32,363 bases of DNA. It comes from Clostridiales bacterium. GTDB taxonomy: Bacteria > Bacillota > Clostridia > Christensenellales > UBA1242. The notes under the pieces were generated by a model. That model did no database searches, had not been told where the DNA came from, and saw nothing but the letters and a program-made list of their open reading frames with translations. The position numbers and the translations under genes were made by a program. The stretch's first letter is position 1; each line of letters begins with the position of its first letter. Location: NCBI GenBank assembly GCA_918241715.1, contig CAKJYB010000042.1:1-32363 (forward strand), written 5' to 3'. This document shows, one piece after another, positions 9,216 through 16,256 of this stretch.

Positions 9216-9256
9216 AGAAAAAGTGACATTTTTGGTTGCTTTTTCTCTTTTTGTTT
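9216..9256 (+). terminator. Terminator of the addAB transcript
   Basis: A 12-bp stem with two G-T pairs (9216-9227 with 9235-9246), seven-base loop, then CTTTTTGTTTT. It follows the addA stop by about 20 bases. Confidence 0.6.
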
Positions 9257-9327
9257 TACGGACGAAAAAATGTTTTAAAAATATTTAAAAAATTATTAAA
9301 AAATGTTAGTAAATATTTTTTTGATTG

Positions 9328-9336
9328 TGATATACT
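9328..9336 (+). promoter_or_regulatory. Extended -10 promoter of the AT-hook membrane protein gene
   Basis: TGA-TATACT (9328-9336) is an extended -10. The -35 is poor; TTAGTA at 9306-9311 with a 19-bp spacer is the best candidate. The ribosome site ATAGGAGG follows at 9348-9353. Confidence 0.5.
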
Positions 9337-9358
9337 ACAAATGTATATAGGAGGCTTT

Positions 9359-12043
9359 ATGAATTCGATGGGATTAAGCATTGTAGAAAATGTTGTAAAA
9401 TTTCTCACCAACGTAACAAGCAAACTTGGTATTGACTTGTTGTTTGTTATTGCTCTTGGCGTGGAAGTTTTGTTTGTTTTGTTCTATCTGATTAGATCTG
9501 CTTCGTCTTACGAAGTATCTTTAAATCGTGCATTGAACAAAATAAATTATTGGCTTTTTGAAAAGAAACATGTTACAGAAGAAAACATTAGAAGTTTGAA
9601 TGTTCTTTTCAAAACAAAGGCACCAAAAAGATTGACATATTATTGGCATCAATACGTTTTGTTTAGAGAAGGTGTTCCATCAAGTTATTTCACAGCAGAA
9701 AACTTGATTGAAAAACCAACAAAGACAAGTTCGTATAAAGCAAACATCAGAAAACTTGGAATCTTCTCCGGCTTCTGGGCTGCATTCGCTGCACTTTTCA
9801 TTCTTATCTTTGAAGGAAGAAACGGGGCTGCAGACACAGTGCTTAAAGGTTCGGTTTTGATTGAAGCAGTTTTGCTTGCTGTTGCAGTTGGACTTATTGG
9901 AATCTTGTTTATGCTCTTTATGAGTGCAAGAAGAAACAGCGTTTTGAATTCACTTTATCAAAATGTAAGTTTGTTTGACAGATTTATGGATAACGCCTGC
10001 ACAGATCTTCCATCATATATTGACTATCAAATCTTGTTTACTCCTGCCGAAATTGAAAAAGGCCAACCAGTTTTGAGAGAGTTCTTGGATTTTAAAGCAA
10101 GAAAAGAAAAGGAAGAATTCACAAAAGCAAAAGAAGAGCAAATCGATTATGTTACATACGACTTTAGCTCAACAGGTGTTGATGGCTCAGTTGTTCTTGA
10201 AAGAGCAATGAGAGAAAGTGAAAAGTTCTTGAAGAAGAGAGAAAAACTTCTTGTTCAGGTTTCACAACTTGAAGCAGAACTTGATTCAAGAAAGAAAAAC
10301 TTTGACAACATTCAAAGAGAATCTCAAACAAAGATTCAAGCATCTAAAGAAAACATTCAAAGACTCCGTCAGATGCAAGAAGAAACAACAAACAGAATTG
10401 AAAGCAACTACTATAGAAAACAACAAACTCAAGAAGCTGCAAAACAAGAGCAGTTGGAACAAGAGTTTGAACAACAAAGAGCAAAATACTTGCTTGAAAA
10501 AGGTGAGTGTGAAGAAGAGATTGCAAAACTTAATGCTGACCTTGAAAAGTATAGACTTGATGTTGAAAACGCAATGCTCAATGAATATAAGACATTCTTT
10601 GATAAGTTCTGCCACAGCGCTGAAAAAGTTGTTGCAAAAGTGTTTGACGAAAAGTTTAACGAAATGAAAGGTCAAATCGAACAAGACAAGCGCACAATTA
10701 CAGAACTTGAAATCAAGACAAAAAATATCCCTGCTCCACCAGAAGATTTGGGACAACAGATGCTTGGGGAATACGACGCCGAAGGAAATTATGTATATCC
10801 AAACGGAACATTCTATGACAGAAACGGAAACTTCCATGACGAAGAAGGAAGAATCTTTGCTCAAGATGGAACACTCTTGTATCTTCCAGAAGAGCCAAAA
10901 GAAGAAAAGCCAAAATCATTTGTTGATTTGGACGAACTTGATTCATTTGAATTTATGACAGATGTTGCTCAAAAGAATGACATTTATGATGTGGCAACAA
11001 ATGTTGTAAACGAAGTTGATAAAGACGAAGATATCGAAGTTATCAACAGCGCAAAAGAAAGAGAAAAGGCTGCTGCAGAAGCTGAAGCTGCCAAAGTTGA
11101 AGAAGAAAAGCCTGTTGAAGCAAAATTTGAAAACTTCTCACTTGATGCAGAAGAAGCTCCACAGGAAGTTCCACAAGAACAGCCACAACCAGAGACCGAA
11201 GAACCACAAGAAGAAGAGCCTGCACCTGCAGAACCAGAAGAAGAACAGGAAGAGCCAGAAGAAGTCGAAGACGAAGAACCTGAAGAAAACGACTATGAAT
11301 ATGAAGAAGAAGTTATCGAACATGATGGCCGTCCAAGAAAGATTGTCAAAGAAGAAGACAAACCTGTAAGAAAACCAGGTCGTCCAAGAAAAGCTGTTGT
11401 TGCGAAAGCTTCAGCAAGAAAACCGGGCAGACCAAAAAAGGTTGAAACAAAAAAACCTGCAAGAAAACCTGGTAGACCTAAGAAAGTTGAGCCAGTAAGA
11501 AAACCAGGCAGACCAAAAAAGGTTGAAACAAAACCAGTAAGAGCAGTTGGTCGTCCAAGAAAAGTTGAAACGGCAAAGGCTCCAGCAAGAAAGCCGGGCA
11601 GACCAAAAAAAGTTGTTGAAGCTCCAAAGGCTCCAGCAAGAAAACCGGGCAGACCTAAGAAAGTAGAAACAAAGGCACCAGTTGCAACAAAGAAGGTTGG
11701 CCGTCCAAAGAAAGTTGTTGAAGAACCACAAGAAGTTCGTGGACGTGGCAGACCAAGAAAAGAATCTTTAAACGAAATCAACAAGCGTTTGTCAGCAGAA
11801 GAACAAAAACTTGCACAAATGAGAAAGATTTTAAACAGAGAGCTTGAAGATGCAATGGTTGGAGTAAATTCTACAAAGACAACAGGAAATAACCAAGACA
11901 GAAGAAGTCAAATCATGAAAGAAATTGACGATCTTCAAAAAGAAGCTCAAAAAGTTATGAAGTCAAACGGCTCTCAAGAAAAGATGGCCGAAATCAACGA
12001 AAAACTTGAAAGACTTTTAAATGAAATTCAAAACTTGGGTTAA
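9359..12043 (+). CDS. ExbB/MotA-like membrane protein with coiled coil and ten AT-hooks
   Basis: 894 residues from ATG 9359, which has a strong TATAGGAGG site; the longer open frame from 9236 overlaps the promoter. Seen in order: one helix at about 24-45; a polar loop of about 90 residues; two helices at about 133-152 and 165-189, the last reading EAVLLAVAVGLIGILF; a long charged coiled coil (about 285-470); five 7-residue repeats (475-509); an acidic Pro/Glu-rich stretch (to about 654); ten GRP AT-hook cores (656-801); and a final helical segment (about 800-894). The helix plan matches ExbB/TolQ/MotA/ZorA, but no ExbD/MotB/ZorB partner is nearby. AT-hooks bind the minor groove of AT-rich DNA, so a DNA-to-membrane tether is inferred. 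Function is unproven. Confidence 0.85.
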   Translation: MNSMGLSIVENVVKFLTNVTSKLGIDLLFVIALGVEVLFVLFYLIRSASSYEVSLNRALNKINYWLFEKKHVTEENIRSLNVLFKTKAPKRLTYYWHQYVLFREGVPSSYFTAENLIEKPTKTSSYKANIRKLGIFSGFWAAFAALFILIFEGRNGAADTVLKGSVLIEAVLLAVAVGLIGILFMLFMSARRNSVLNSLYQNVSLFDRFMDNACTDLPSYIDYQILFTPAEIEKGQPVLREFLDFKARKEKEEFTKAKEEQIDYVTYDFSSTGVDGSVVLERAMRESEKFLKKREKLLVQVSQLEAELDSRKKNFDNIQRESQTKIQASKENIQRLRQMQEETTNRIESNYYRKQQTQEAAKQEQLEQEFEQQRAKYLLEKGECEEEIAKLNADLEKYRLDVENAMLNEYKTFFDKFCHSAEKVVAKVFDEKFNEMKGQIEQDKRTITELEIKTKNIPAPPEDLGQQMLGEYDAEGNYVYPNGTFYDRNGNFHDEEGRIFAQDGTLLYLPEEPKEEKPKSFVDLDELDSFEFMTDVAQKNDIYDVATNVVNEVDKDEDIEVINSAKEREKAAAEAEAAKVEEEKPVEAKFENFSLDAEEAPQEVPQEQPQPETEEPQEEEPAPAEPEEEQEEPEEVEDEEPEENDYEYEEEVIEHDGRPRKIVKEEDKPVRKPGRPRKAVVAKASARKPGRPKKVETKKPARKPGRPKKVEPVRKPGRPKKVETKPVRAVGRPRKVETAKAPARKPGRPKKVVEAPKAPARKPGRPKKVETKAPVATKKVGRPKKVVEEPQEVRGRGRPRKESLNEINKRLSAEEQKLAQMRKILNRELEDAMVGVNSTKTTGNNQDRRSQIMKEIDDLQKEAQKVMKSNGSQEKMAEINEKLERLLNEIQNLG
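10781..10885 (+). repeat. Five tandem 7-residue repeats in the AT-hook membrane protein
   Basis: Codons 475-509 encode five successive 7-mers of the form [E/N/D]-G-x-[Y/F/I/L]-x-x-x: EGNYVYP, NGTFYDR, NGNFHDE, EGRIFAQ, DGTLLYL. The acidic/Asn-Gly turn followed by an aromatic or aliphatic residue suggests short beta-hairpin units. Confidence 0.8.
11321..11763 (+). repeat. AT-hook (GRP) repeat array
   Basis: Codons 655-801 hold ten GRP cores flanked by R/K residues (one DGRPRK, one KPGRPRK, five KPGRPKK, one AVGRPRK, one KVGRPKK, one RGRGRPRK), separated by Lys/Val/Glu/Ala linkers of variable length. The DNA is correspondingly repetitive but synonymous codons differ, so the array has been maintained at protein level. 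Confidence 0.9.
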
Positions 12044-12048
12044 AAAAG

Positions 12049-12073
12049 AAAAGACCGATAATTCGGTCTTTTT
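12049..12073. terminator. Bidirectional terminator
   Basis: A stem of 8-10 bp (AAGACCGA at 12051-12058, TCGGTCTT at 12063-12070, loop TAAT) with A residues before and T residues after. It can end the AT-hook gene on + and the small membrane protein gene on -. Confidence 0.85.
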
Positions 12074-12085
12074 TTATTATTCTTT

Positions 12086-12385
12086 TTAGAATGGCCAAAA
12101 CTCAATCCAGCCTTTTGCCAATCCCCAAATTGTAAAGGCGAATGCTGCAATAATGCAAAGCATGCTCAAAAAGTAAAAGAGTTTTGCAAAGCCTTGATTT
12201 CCTGCTCTTTTTTGGTAGCCACCTGTAAACATGAGTGCCAAACCAACAAAAAACAAAATGTAAGTTAAAACAAGGAAGTTATCCAAAAACTTTATTGCGT
12301 GAAAGATGTAGATAACTGAAAAGCCAATTGCTACGGCGCTGCAAACAAGAGCCATTATTAAGTTTTTTTTCTGAACTCTGTCCAT
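12086..12385 (-). CDS. Small integral membrane protein, 99 aa
   Basis: Three hydrophobic helices (about residues 9-30, 37-55 and 70-93 of the 99-residue form) joined by short basic loops, ending in an aromatic tail (IEFWPF). I do not recognise the family. I start it at ATG 12385, which has AAAGTGAG seven bases upstream. The frame is open to ATG 12406, but that codon lies at or upstream of the transcription start expected from the consensus promoter at 12410-12437. It is convergent with the AT-hook protein gene and shares its terminator. Confidence 0.65.
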   Translation of the reverse strand: MDRVQKKNLIMALVCSAVAIGFSVIYIFHAIKFLDNFLVLTYILFFVGLALMFTGGYQKRAGNQGFAKLFYFLSMLCIIAAFAFTIWGLAKGWIEFWPF

Positions 12386-12409
12386 AAAACCACTCACTTT
12401 ATACATATA

Positions 12410-12437
12410 TCATAAAATCTTTACAAAAATATGTCAA
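12410..12437 (-). promoter_or_regulatory. Sigma-A promoter of the small membrane protein gene
   Basis: On the minus strand, TTGACA (complement of 12432-12437), 16-bp spacer, TATGAT (complement of 12410-12415). The predicted start is near 12402, which favours ATG 12385 as the start codon. Confidence 0.7.
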
Positions 12438-12452
12438 ACAAATTTGTGCAAA

Positions 12453-13316
12453 TTAAAAGTCAGGAACATATTTTTCACTGGCACTTTCAAAGTCTTGAAC
12501 ATAACCATTTGAAAGTTCTAAACTCTCCAAATGTGCAATAACGGCCTTATATTCGATTGGTTTGAGTTTTCTGTCAAGTTTGCTTTTTCCGTTTGGGGTA
12601 AACTGACTCATCACACTTATTTTTCTTGTTGGGAAGAAGTCGTTTATGATGTTTAGCACATTTATCGAATTTTCAACGTGTCCGGGCAAAACCAAATGAC
12701 GAATGACAACGCCTTGTTTCATAAATTCATTTTCCATTATGTCAGGCTTTTGTTTGCACATTTCTTTAAGTGCTGGCAGAGCCTGAGAAAAATAGTCATT
12801 ACATTTTGAAAACTCTCTGCCAAGATTGTCATTTGCATACTTAAAATCTGTCAAAAAGACGTCAACAAATTTGCTTACACGTTTGATGTTTTCTGTTGTT
12901 TCGTAGCCGTTTGTATTCCAAACGACAGGGATTTTTTTGTTTATTTTTTCAAAGGCAGACAAAAGAGAATCTGAAAAGTGTGTTGGTGTGATAAGGTCTA
13001 TTGAAGAATGAGAATCTTGATTTTCTTCTATAAGTTTGACAAACTCTTCAACAGAATATTCCTTTCCAACACCACCACGTGAGATTTCGTAGTTTTGACA
13101 ATAATCACACCTTAAGTTGCAACCAGAAAAGAAGATGGCAAGAGCACCTTTTTCTCCTGTTATACAAGGTTCTTCCCACTGAAAGTTTTTTATGATTTTT
13201 GCAATTTTTAAAGTGCTGTGCTCATTGCAAAAACCCAAAAAATTTGTTCTGTCAATATGACATTTTCTTGGGCATGCACTGCAAAATTTTTTGTCAAAAA
13301 CGTCTTTTTTCTGCAT
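12453..13316 (-). CDS. Radical SAM protein, PflX/PflA-like (COG1313 type)
   Basis: 287 residues. The radical SAM cluster motif is C66-N-L-R-C70-D-Y-C73, preceded by a cysteine-rich N-terminal segment (C12, C15, C19, C30) typical of the PflX group. Further family signs are GEKGALAIFFSGC before the motif and NTNGY, ITPTHF and VIRHLVLPGH after it. Members resemble pyruvate formate-lyase activating enzymes, but their substrate is not established, and no glycyl-radical enzyme lies in this window. No Shine-Dalgarno site precedes ATG 13316; the -10 box ends six bases upstream, so a leaderless mRNA is likely. Confidence 0.85.
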   Translation of the reverse strand: MQKKDVFDKKFCSACPRKCHIDRTNFLGFCNEHSTLKIAKIIKNFQWEEPCITGEKGALAIFFSGCNLRCDYCQNYEISRGGVGKEYSVEEFVKLIEENQDSHSSIDLITPTHFSDSLLSAFEKINKKIPVVWNTNGYETTENIKRVSKFVDVFLTDFKYANDNLGREFSKCNDYFSQALPALKEMCKQKPDIMENEFMKQGVVIRHLVLPGHVENSINVLNIINDFFPTRKISVMSQFTPNGKSKLDRKLKPIEYKAVIAHLESLELSNGYVQDFESASEKYVPDF

Positions 13317-13322
13317 ACATAC

Positions 13323-13352
13323 ATTCTAGCACAACAGCATTGAAATTTTCAA
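13323..13352 (-). promoter_or_regulatory. Radical SAM gene promoter, predicted leaderless start
   Basis: Minus strand: TTGAAA (complement of 13347-13352), 18-bp spacer, TGC-TAGAAT extended -10 (hexamer complement of 13323-13328). Six bases separate the -10 from ATG 13316. Confidence 0.6.
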
Positions 13353-13377
13353 GGTTTTTAACAAGGAACACAAATAC

Positions 13378-13406
13378 TAGACAAAGCACGCAAAATATGA
13401 TATAAT
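13378..13406 (+). promoter_or_regulatory. Sigma-A promoter of the CorC-like gene
   Basis: TAGACA (13378-13383), 17-bp spacer, TATAAT (13401-13406). It gives a leader of about 43 bases with an AAAAGGAGAA ribosome site. Confidence 0.75.
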
Positions 13407-13455
13407 ATCACCTGTTAATCAGAATAAACCTAGATTAACAAAAAGGAGAAATATT

Positions 13456-14832
13456 TTGAATCACCCCAGTTTGCTTTTGGCAACACAATTTAATTACATA
13501 CATGGAATTTTAATAGCAGTTATTGTTTTCTTACTTGTTTGTTCGGCATTCTTTTCTGCAAGCGAAACAGCATATGCTTCTATGAACGTCATAAGAATTC
13601 GTTCTATGGCAGAAAACAAAGTCAAGGGCGCAAGAAGAACGCTTTATATAGCAGAACACTCTGACAGAGCTTTGACAACAATTTTGGTTGGAAACAACAT
13701 TGTAAACATTCTGGCAACCACGATGTGTGCTTACATTCTTTCAAGATTTATAAGCAGTGCAACACTCTACAACATTTTAAACACGGTTGTTATGACAATC
13801 ATAATTTTGATAACCGGAGAAATTTTGCCAAAGGCTTATGCAAAGGCACGTCCTGAAGCTGTTGCAATCAAATTTTCTGCAATAATGTTTGTGCTTATGA
13901 AACTTATGTATCCACTTGTTATTTGCTTTTATGGATTGCAAAAAGCGTTTACCAAAAAGGCAGCAAAAAATGACAATGCCGTAACGGTTACAGAAGATGA
14001 GCTTGAAGATATTATTGACACAATGGAAGAAGAAGGTGTGCTTGAAGATGGAGAAACGGACATTATTCAAGGGGCACTTAAAATCAAAGAAGTTACGATT
14101 GACAATATTATGACGCACAGAGTTGATGTTGTGTTTTTGGACATAAACTCAACAGAAGAAGAAGTTGAAAAGGTTTTTGCTGAATATCAATATAGCAGAA
14201 TTCCTGTTTATGAAGGAACAACTGACAACATTGTTGGAATTGTAAACATCAAAGATGTGTTTAGTTTTAAAATGCAAGGCAAAAAATTTCAACTTAGAAA
14301 TGTTTTGACAAAGCCACTCTTTACTGCAGAAAACACAAACGTTGACACGCTTATAAGAGAGATGCAAAAGAAAAGAAGCCACATTGCAGTTGTGTTGGAC
14401 GAAAATGGTGGAGTGTCTGGAATTGTAACACTTGAAGACTGCGTTGAAACCGTGTTTGGAGAAATCTACGACGAAACAGACAAAGACGAAAAGGAACCTG
14501 TCTTTGAAAAAATTGGAGAAAACGAATACAAGATTGATGCAGACATAAGCGTTGAAGATCTTTTTGAAAGACTTGAAATTGAAACTCTTCCAGAAGACCC
14601 ATATCAACCACTTTATTCTTTTGTCTTTGATTTGTCAGAAGACGTCCCTTCAATTGGAGAAAAGATTGAATACAACACAATTGACGAAATTATTGACGAC
14701 GAAGGAAACTTGACAAGACACAATATCACAATGGTATTTACAATCACAAAACTTGACGGACACAGAATTGAAATGGTAAATCTTCAAATTGTTGACAACG
14801 GCGACGAAAAAGAAGAAGAGAAGAAAGAATAG
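13456..14832 (+). CDS. CNNM/CBS/CorC (HlyC/CorC family) membrane protein
   Basis: 458 residues, started by TTG 13456 behind AAAAGGAGAA. The order is the family's usual one: a CNNM (DUF21) membrane domain with helices at about 17-38, 75-97, 104-122 and 140-160, including SASETAY (34-40) and GEILPKAYAK (121-130); a CBS pair at about 205-335; and a CorC_HlyC domain at about 345-440. An acidic-basic tail (GDEKEEEKKE) ends it. Relatives are linked to Mg2+/Co2+ efflux or homeostasis; the ion here cannot be told. The next gene has its own promoter immediately downstream. Confidence 0.92.
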   Translation: MNHPSLLLATQFNYIHGILIAVIVFLLVCSAFFSASETAYASMNVIRIRSMAENKVKGARRTLYIAEHSDRALTTILVGNNIVNILATTMCAYILSRFISSATLYNILNTVVMTIIILITGEILPKAYAKARPEAVAIKFSAIMFVLMKLMYPLVICFYGLQKAFTKKAAKNDNAVTVTEDELEDIIDTMEEEGVLEDGETDIIQGALKIKEVTIDNIMTHRVDVVFLDINSTEEEVEKVFAEYQYSRIPVYEGTTDNIVGIVNIKDVFSFKMQGKKFQLRNVLTKPLFTAENTNVDTLIREMQKKRSHIAVVLDENGGVSGIVTLEDCVETVFGEIYDETDKDEKEPVFEKIGENEYKIDADISVEDLFERLEIETLPEDPYQPLYSFVFDLSEDVPSIGEKIEYNTIDEIIDDEGNLTRHNITMVFTITKLDGHRIEMVNLQIVDNGDEKEEEKKE

Positions 14833-14862
14833 TTGAAAAAACTTTGTTTTTTGTGATAAAAT
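14833..14862 (+). promoter_or_regulatory. Promoter of the 131-aa gene and tRNA-Gly
   Basis: TTGAAA (14833-14838), 18-bp spacer, TGA-TAAAAT extended -10 (hexamer 14857-14862). Its -35 begins on the base after the upstream stop codon. Confidence 0.65.
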
Positions 14863-14880
14863 AGTTTTAGGAGACAAAAC

Positions 14881-15276
14881 ATGAACGAACAAGAAATCAT
14901 TAAACCACATTTGGTAAAACCACTTTTAGACAAGGTTGTTTTTGAAAGACTTGGCTTTCCTTCAAACAATGCAACAATAAACATCAAACCAGAAGATTTT
15001 ATTGATGTAAGAAAGGTGTCTGAAGAAGTTGTAAAAGTGACAATGACAAGAGAACTTAACATTCAACCTGCAAACCTTATGAAACTTGCAGTAACAATGA
15101 GTGTTGACATTCCTGTTGACTCAATTGAATTTGGCAAACTTCCAGACCCAAAAGGATTTATCAAAACAAGCCAACCTGTAAGAATTTTGGTTTCTTACAT
15201 TTCAAACATGATTACAAATCTTTCTATGAACACGATTTTGGGACCTATCGTAACCCCACCAAACATTCAAGAATAA
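14881..15276 (+). CDS. Hypothetical protein, possibly SecB-fold
   Basis: 131 residues behind a TTTTAGGAGA site. No confident family. Residues 30-85 alternate as beta strands, and the end reads ISNMITNL, then LGPIVTPPN, recalling the last helix and PP-N close of SecB export chaperones and SecB-like proteins. That is a resemblance by eye only. No signal peptide or membrane helix. The tRNA-Gly gene follows after 24 bases with no obvious promoter of its own, so the two are probably one transcript. Confidence 0.65.
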   Translation: MNEQEIIKPHLVKPLLDKVVFERLGFPSNNATINIKPEDFIDVRKVSEEVVKVTMTRELNIQPANLMKLAVTMSVDIPVDSIEFGKLPDPKGFIKTSQPVRILVSYISNMITNLSMNTILGPIVTPPNIQE

Positions 15277-15278
15277 GT

Positions 15279-15295
15279 TGGTGCATACTGCACCA
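15279..15295 (+). other. Hairpin between the 131-aa gene and tRNA-Gly
   Basis: A perfect 7-bp inverted repeat, TGGTGCA (15279-15285) and TGCACCA (15289-15295), with a TAC loop. No T tract follows, so it is unlikely to terminate; it may protect the mRNA 3' end after tRNA 5' processing. Confidence 0.5.
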
Positions 15296-15300
15296 CTTGT

Positions 15301-15374
15301 GCGGGTGTAGTACATCGGTAGTATGCGAGCTTCCCAAGCTTGAGAGGTGGGTCCGACTCCCATCATCCGCTCCA
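15301..15374 (+). tRNA. tRNA-Gly (anticodon CCC)
   Basis: A 74-base cloverleaf with encoded CCA: acceptor GCGGGTG (15301-15307) with CATCCGC (15364-15370), D arm GTAC/GTAT, anticodon stem CGAGC/GCTTG with loop TTCCCAA (15331-15337), T stem GTGGG/CCCAT. It reads GGG. The T loop is TCCGACT (15352-15358), so the near-universal T55 is replaced by C; the other invariant T-loop positions (T54, C56, G57, A58) and the D-loop GG are present. Confidence 0.95.
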
Positions 15375-15380
15375 AAAATC

Positions 15381-15404
15381 AGACAGACTTTGTCTGTCTT
15401 TTTT
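15381..15404 (+). terminator. Terminator after tRNA-Gly
   Basis: A perfect 8-bp stem, AGACAGAC (15381-15388) with GTCTGTCT (15392-15399), TTT loop, then a T run. Confidence 0.9.
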
Positions 15405-15423
15405 GTTAATTTAAACAAAACGC

Positions 15424-15451
15424 TTGCTTTTTTTGTGGAATCTGTTATAAT
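15424..15451 (+). promoter_or_regulatory. Sigma-A promoter of the suf operon
   Basis: TTGCTT (15424-15429), 16-bp spacer, TGT-TATAAT extended -10 (hexamer 15446-15451). The predicted start is near 15458, inside the adjacent palindrome. Confidence 0.7.
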
Positions 15452-15476
15452 AATTCAGACCAATTTGGTAGGAATT
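15452..15476 (+). promoter_or_regulatory. Operator-like palindrome at the suf promoter
   Basis: A 25-bp dyad centred on 15464: AATTC (15452-15456) and ACCAA (15459-15463) mirrored by TTGGT (15465-15469) and GAATT (15472-15476), so 10 of 12 position pairs match. It starts right after the -10 and covers the transcription start, the place for a repressor of an Fe-S operon. The regulator is not in this window. Confidence 0.55.
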
Positions 15477-15512
15477 CAAAAACCTGCGCAAATTTTTTAT
15501 TGTGGAGAGAAC

Positions 15513-16256
15513 ATGAAAAAACTTTTAGAAATCAAAAACCTTTCAGCAAAAGTAAACGACAAAAAGATTTTAAACGGGCTCAATCTTGTTGTAAACAAGG
15601 GGGAGATTCACGTTATTATGGGACCAAACGGGGCAGGCAAGAGCACGCTTGCAAACGTTGTTTTTTCCAACCCTGCATACGAAAAAACTGCTGGAAAGAT
15701 TGTTTTTGATGGAAAAGATATAACAAATATGAAGACGGACGAAATTGCACGTCTGGGCGTTTTTATGTCATTCCAAACACCAGAAGAAATTTCAGGCGTC
15801 AGCGTTTTTAATTTTCTTAAAACTGCAAAAGGAAAAATTGAAGGCAAAAATGTAAATTATTTCGAGCTTAAAGAAGAACTCAAGAAAAACACAAAAGGAC
15901 TTAAGATGCCTTATGAAATGATTGACAGAGATCTCAACGTTGGCTTTTCCGGTGGAGAAAAGAAGAAAAACGAAATTTTGCAGATGTTGGAGCTTAAGCC
16001 AAAACTTGCAATTTTGGACGAAACGGACTCTGGCCTTGATGTTGATGCAATAAGAATTGTGTCAAAAGGTATCGACATGTTTAAAAATGACGAAAACGCC
16101 GTTTTGATTATCACTCACTCTACAAAGATTTTGCAAAAGTTAAATGTCGACAAGGTGCACATTTTGATTGACGGAAAAATTGTCTACACAGGAGACAGCT
16201 CTCTTGCAGACGAAATAGAAAAAAATGGCTATGACAAGTTTAAGGCAGGTGTCTAA
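15513..16256 (+). CDS. sufC: SufC, Fe-S cluster assembly ATPase
   Basis: The ABC-type ATPase of the SufBCD scaffold, which builds Fe-S clusters in the cytoplasm. 247 residues from ATG 15513 behind TGTGGAGAG; the open frame upstream runs back through the tRNA and is not coding. Walker A GPNGAGKST, the SufC signature FSGGEKKKNE (with the lysine-rich form typical of this family), and Walker B LAILDETDSGLD are all intact. The stop overlaps the sufB start (TAATG). First gene of sufC-B-D-S-U. Confidence 0.97.
   Translation: MKKLLEIKNLSAKVNDKKILNGLNLVVNKGEIHVIMGPNGAGKSTLANVVFSNPAYEKTAGKIVFDGKDITNMKTDEIARLGVFMSFQTPEEISGVSVFNFLKTAKGKIEGKNVNYFELKEELKKNTKGLKMPYEMIDRDLNVGFSGGEKKKNEILQMLELKPKLAILDETDSGLDVDAIRIVSKGIDMFKNDENAVLIITHSTKILQKLNVDKVHILIDGKIVYTGDSSLADEIEKNGYDKFKAGV

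Noticed and set aside
10286-10864. Minus-strand 192-residue open frame inside the coiled-coil gene
   Set aside because: Phe/Leu/Cys-rich antisense of a Lys/Glu-rich coiled coil, with no start signals.
11390-11763. CRISPR or DNA tandem-repeat array
   Set aside because: The repeated DNA is coding, in frame, with varying unit length and synonymous differences; there are no constant-length spacers.
11293-11784. Minus-strand 163-residue open frame with repeated GLPGFL phrases
   Set aside because: It is the antisense image of the AT-hook array; no ribosome site, and the plus-strand gene accounts for the open frame.
9359-12406. Zorya-type defence operon (ZorA plus partners)
   Set aside because: The membrane and coiled-coil layout is ZorA-like, but there is no ZorB with a peptidoglycan-binding domain and no ZorC, ZorD or ZorE; the small membrane protein nearby is on the other strand and unrelated in sequence.
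15297-15512. Upstream extension of sufC to 15297
   Set aside because: The extension runs through tRNA-Gly, a terminator and the suf promoter; ATG 15513 has the ribosome site and the normal family start.
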